Shown piece after piece: positions 6,328-7,977 of a stretch of DNA of 7,977 nucleotides. The stretch is from contig JAFANK010000142.1 of the NCBI GenBank assembly GCA_019232725.1, positions 1 to 7,977 of the forward strand, written 5' to 3'. The notes under the pieces are model-generated. The model was given only the letters and a program-made list of their open reading frames with translations. It ran no database searches and was not told the DNA's origin. Source of the stretch: Vulcanimicrobiota bacterium (lineage in GTDB: Bacteria > Vulcanimicrobiota > Vulcanimicrobiia > Eremiobacterales > Eremiobacteraceae). The position numbers were made by a program, and so were the translations under genes. Numbering within the stretch: the first letter of the stretch is position 1; the number at the start of each line of letters is the position of its first letter.

Positions 6328-7646
6328 GCGCATCCAACGATGCGGTGATCGTCGATGTCCATGCGCGCGAAATCCTCGACTCGCGCGGCAACCCGACATT
6401 GACCGTTCGGCTCGCGACATCGCACGGAGCGGCAGGCGAAGCGGCGGTGCCTTCGGGAGCCTCCACTGGCGTCAACGAAGCGGTCGAGTTGCGCGACGGT
6501 GATTCGAAGCGTTACGGTGGCAAAGGCGTGTTGCACGCCGTTGCCAATGTTAATGGGCCGATCCGCGATGCAGTCAAGGGCATGGCGGTCAGCGATCAGC
6601 GCGCGCTTGATGACCGCCTCATCGCGCTTGATGGCACACTCAACAAATCAAAACTCGGTGCGAACGCGTTGCTTGGCGTTTCGCTCGCCGCGGCGCATGC
6701 AGGCGCGAACGCACGCGACCAGCAGCTCTACCAATACTTAGGCGGGAACGACGCGGTGACGTTGCCGGTGCCGATGATGAATGTCATCAACGGCGGCAAA
6801 CATGCCGAGGGTGCGCTGCAGTTCCAAGAAGTGATGATCGTCCCCCTCGGCGCACCGACGTTGCGCGAGGCCGTGCGGTACGGTGCTGAGGTCTTCCACC
6901 AACTCGGCAAACTGCTCAAGAAAAAGGGCTACGCGACGACGGTCGGCGACGAAGGCGGCTACGCGCCACCCTTACGCCACCTCGATGAAGCGCTCGGCTT
7001 GCTGAGCGATGCGGTCACCGCTGCCGGCTACACACTCGGCAAGGATATCGCGTTTGCACTCGACCCGGCTGCAAGTGAATTTCACGAGGACGGCCGATAT
7101 CTCGCAGTCGTGGGCGAGAGCCCGCTCGATGCGTCCGGCATGATTGATTTGTATGAACGACTGCTGCACACGTATCCGGTCGTCAGCATCGAAGACGGTT
7201 TGGCTGAGGACGATTGGCGCGGCTGGAGCGAGCTCACCGCGCGTCTCGGAGACAAGGTCCAGCTCGTGGGCGACGACTTGTTCGTCACCAACGTTTCGTT
7301 CTTGCAGCGCGGCATTGACGAACACGTGGCTAATGCGATCCTCGTCAAAGTCAATCAGATCGGCACGCTTTCCGAGACCATTGACGCCGTGCGGCTCGCT
7401 CAGCGTAACGCGTACAACGCGGTGATCTCCCATCGCTCGGGAGAGACGGGCGACACGACGATCGCCGATATTGCGGTTGCGCTCAATGCGGGGCAGATAA
7501 AGACGGGCTCGTTGTCGAGGAGCGACCGCGTTGAGAAGTACAATCGGCTGATGGCTATCGAAGAGAAGCTTGGTGCGGCCGCGAAGTATCCAGGAGCAGG
7601 TGTCTTCCGGGCCTGTAGCTCAGTGGTTAGAGCGGCCGGCTCATAA
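6324..7646 (+). CDS. eno: enolase (phosphopyruvate hydratase), 3' end running into tRNA-Ile
   Basis: Enolase interconverts 2-phosphoglycerate and phosphoenolpyruvate in glycolysis. The N-terminal signature REILDSRGNPT, the substrate loop SGASTG, catalytic E210 in VGDEGGYAP and K342 in ILVKVNQIGT are present. So are the Mg2+ ligands D247, E290 and D317 and the HRSGETGDTTIAD and IKTGSLSRSDR motifs. Replacements from the consensus include HAEGALQFQEVMI, where the family usually has Asn and Asp, and LDPAASEF for LDVAASEF. The start overlaps ndk (ATGA) without its own ribosome binding site. A normal enolase should end near residue 428 (GAGVF). Here the frame continues 12 residues into the tRNA-Ile gene and stops at TAA in the anticodon loop, giving 440 residues. 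The end is either a true overlap or a sequence error close to 7600. Confidence 0.93.
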   Translation: MSASNDAVIVDVHAREILDSRGNPTLTVRLATSHGAAGEAAVPSGASTGVNEAVELRDGDSKRYGGKGVLHAVANVNGPIRDAVKGMAVSDQRALDDRLIALDGTLNKSKLGANALLGVSLAAAHAGANARDQQLYQYLGGNDAVTLPVPMMNVINGGKHAEGALQFQEVMIVPLGAPTLREAVRYGAEVFHQLGKLLKKKGYATTVGDEGGYAPPLRHLDEALGLLSDAVTAAGYTLGKDIAFALDPAASEFHEDGRYLAVVGESPLDASGMIDLYERLLHTYPVVSIEDGLAEDDWRGWSELTARLGDKVQLVGDDLFVTNVSFLQRGIDEHVANAILVKVNQIGTLSETIDAVRLAQRNAYNAVISHRSGETGDTTIADIAVALNAGQIKTGSLSRSDRVEKYNRLMAIEEKLGAAAKYPGAGVFRACSSVVRAAGS

Positions 7647-7681
7647 CCGGTTGGTCGCAGGTTCAAATCCTGCCGGGCCCA
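7609..7681 (+). tRNA. tRNA-Ile (CAT anticodon, lysidine type)
   Basis: A complete cloverleaf. The acceptor GGGCCTG (7609-7615) pairs with CGGGCCC (7674-7680). The D stem is GCTC/GAGC, the anticodon stem GCCGG/CCGGT has loop CTCATAA (anticodon 7642-7644), and the T arm is GCAGG TTCAAAT CCTGC. The discriminator is A7681 and CCA is not encoded. CAT could mean elongator Met, initiator Met or Ile2. It is not an initiator, because the acceptor is fully paired and the GGG/CCC anticodon-stem run is absent. The C4-G69 and C5-G68 pairs, which TilS uses to select tRNA-Ile2 in E. coli, and close likeness to E. coli ileX (CAGTGGTTAGAGC, TTGGTCGC) favour Ile read as AUA after lysidine modification. Elongator Met remains possible. 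Confidence 0.8.
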
Positions 7682-7696
7682 CGCGAACGTGGTTGT

Positions 7697-7769
7697 GCCC
7701 CCATCGTCTAGAGGCCTAGGATACCGCCCTTTCAAGGCGGGGACAGGGATTCGAATTCCCTTGGGGGTA
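7697..7769 (+). tRNA. tRNA-Glu (TTC anticodon)
   Basis: A complete cloverleaf. The acceptor GCCCCCA (7697-7703) pairs with TGGGGGT (7762-7768), with one G-T pair. The D arm has the typical GTCTAGAGGCCTAG, the anticodon stem CCGCC/GGCGG has loop CTTTCAA (anticodon TTC at 7731-7733), and the T arm is AGGGA TTCGAAT TCCCT. The discriminator is A7769 and CCA is not encoded. It lies 15 bases after tRNA-Ile and is probably cotranscribed with it and with eno. Confidence 0.95.
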
Positions 7770-7822
7770 CGCGAAATCGCTTGACGTTGAGAGATCAGCG
7801 CACTCCAGGCGAGCTCAATATT

Positions 7823-7865
7823 TCCCGCGTTGAGGCGTTCAGCGTCGGGATCTTTGCGTTTTCGG
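7823..7865 (+). terminator. probable intrinsic terminator after the eno-tRNA unit
   Basis: TCCCGCGTTGA at 7823-7833 pairs with TCAGCG-T-CGGGA at 7839-7850 around the five-base loop GGCGT. The stem has 11 pairs, with one G-T pair and one bulged T. It is followed by the T-rich stretch TCTTTGCGTTTTC. It lies 53 bases after tRNA-Glu, a sensible place to end the ndk-eno-tRNA transcript. Confidence 0.5.
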
Positions 7866-7977
7866 TACATTGCTGGTGATTTACGCTCACCGTTCCTGAC
7901 GAAGCGGACGCCGCACGTTCTGGTATGCAAGCCGTGGTGGCCGGCTGCTGCACGACGGCTATGATCCGAAGATCGTA
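7866..7977. other. right-hand end without a supported gene
   Basis: No tRNA or well-initiated coding frame is visible in these 112 bases. Short open frames reach the window edge on both strands, but none has a convincing start, ribosome binding site or recognisable domain. Confidence 0.5.

Noticed and set aside
7400..7930. Long minus-strand open frame across the end of eno and both tRNAs
   Set aside because: Its translation contains QDLNLRPTGYEPAALTT, the well-known false protein produced by reading tRNA genes backwards. It also crosses eno and the probable terminator.
7897..7977. Plus-strand open stretch reading WYASRGGRLLHDGYDPKIV to the window edge
   Set aside because: It looks protein-like, but it follows a TGA with no start codon or ribosome binding site in frame. 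It is too short to assign and could be a remnant or chance.
7795..7977. Minus-strand frame entering from the right edge and stopping at 7795-7797
   Set aside because: About 60 codons with no recognisable motif, and it overlaps the probable terminator at 7823-7865. It could be the 3' end of an outside gene, but nothing supports it.

Overview
The window is compact, GC-rich bacterial housekeeping DNA (roughly 60% GC by eye) with very short intergenic gaps and several ATGA stop/start overlaps. It carries ten genes and gene fragments (eight recognised proteins or families, plus two tRNAs). No phage, transposon, CRISPR or defence module is visible. The organism cannot be named from this sequence. 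GTG starts, modest Shine-Dalgarno sites, tRNA genes without an encoded CCA, and a de novo lipoylation pair attached to a 2-oxoacid dehydrogenase operon fit a free-living, high-GC, possibly poorly cultured lineage; a phylum call would be a guess.

Bases 1-3768, plus strand: a lipoate-enzyme operon. It runs from the catalytic domain of a 2-oxoacid dehydrogenase E2 (cut by the window edge) through dihydrolipoyl dehydrogenase (E3), octanoyltransferase LipB and lipoyl synthase LipA. LipB and LipA build the lipoyl cofactor that E2 carries and E3 reoxidises, so the unit encodes both the enzyme parts and their cofactor supply.

Bases 3769-4924, minus strand: a biotin-protein ligase without the DNA-binding domain of E. 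coli BirA, followed 31 bp downstream by a small unrecognised coiled-coil protein built on six 7-residue (21-bp) repeats. This last gene converges on lipA with no base between the two stop codons.

Bases 4918-5754, plus strand: a one-component regulator with a MerR-type helix-turn-helix and a MEDS (DcmR-type) sensor domain. Its start is divergent from, and may overlap, the start of the biotin ligase gene.

Bases 5755-5874: a gap holding two consecutive strong hairpins.

Bases 5875-7769, plus strand: nucleoside diphosphate kinase, enolase (ATGA overlap), tRNA-Ile(CAT, lysidine type) and tRNA-Glu(TTC). The enolase frame has no stop before the tRNA-Ile gene and closes only at a TAA in the tRNA anticodon loop, so the two genes overlap by 38 bases. 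A probable intrinsic terminator follows the tRNAs near 7823-7865, and the last 110 bases show nothing I can support.

The points most worth a second look are the enolase/tRNA overlap, the head-to-head birA/MerR-MEDS starts, the heptad-repeat protein and the tandem hairpins before ndk. I did not find a clearly new multi-gene system.
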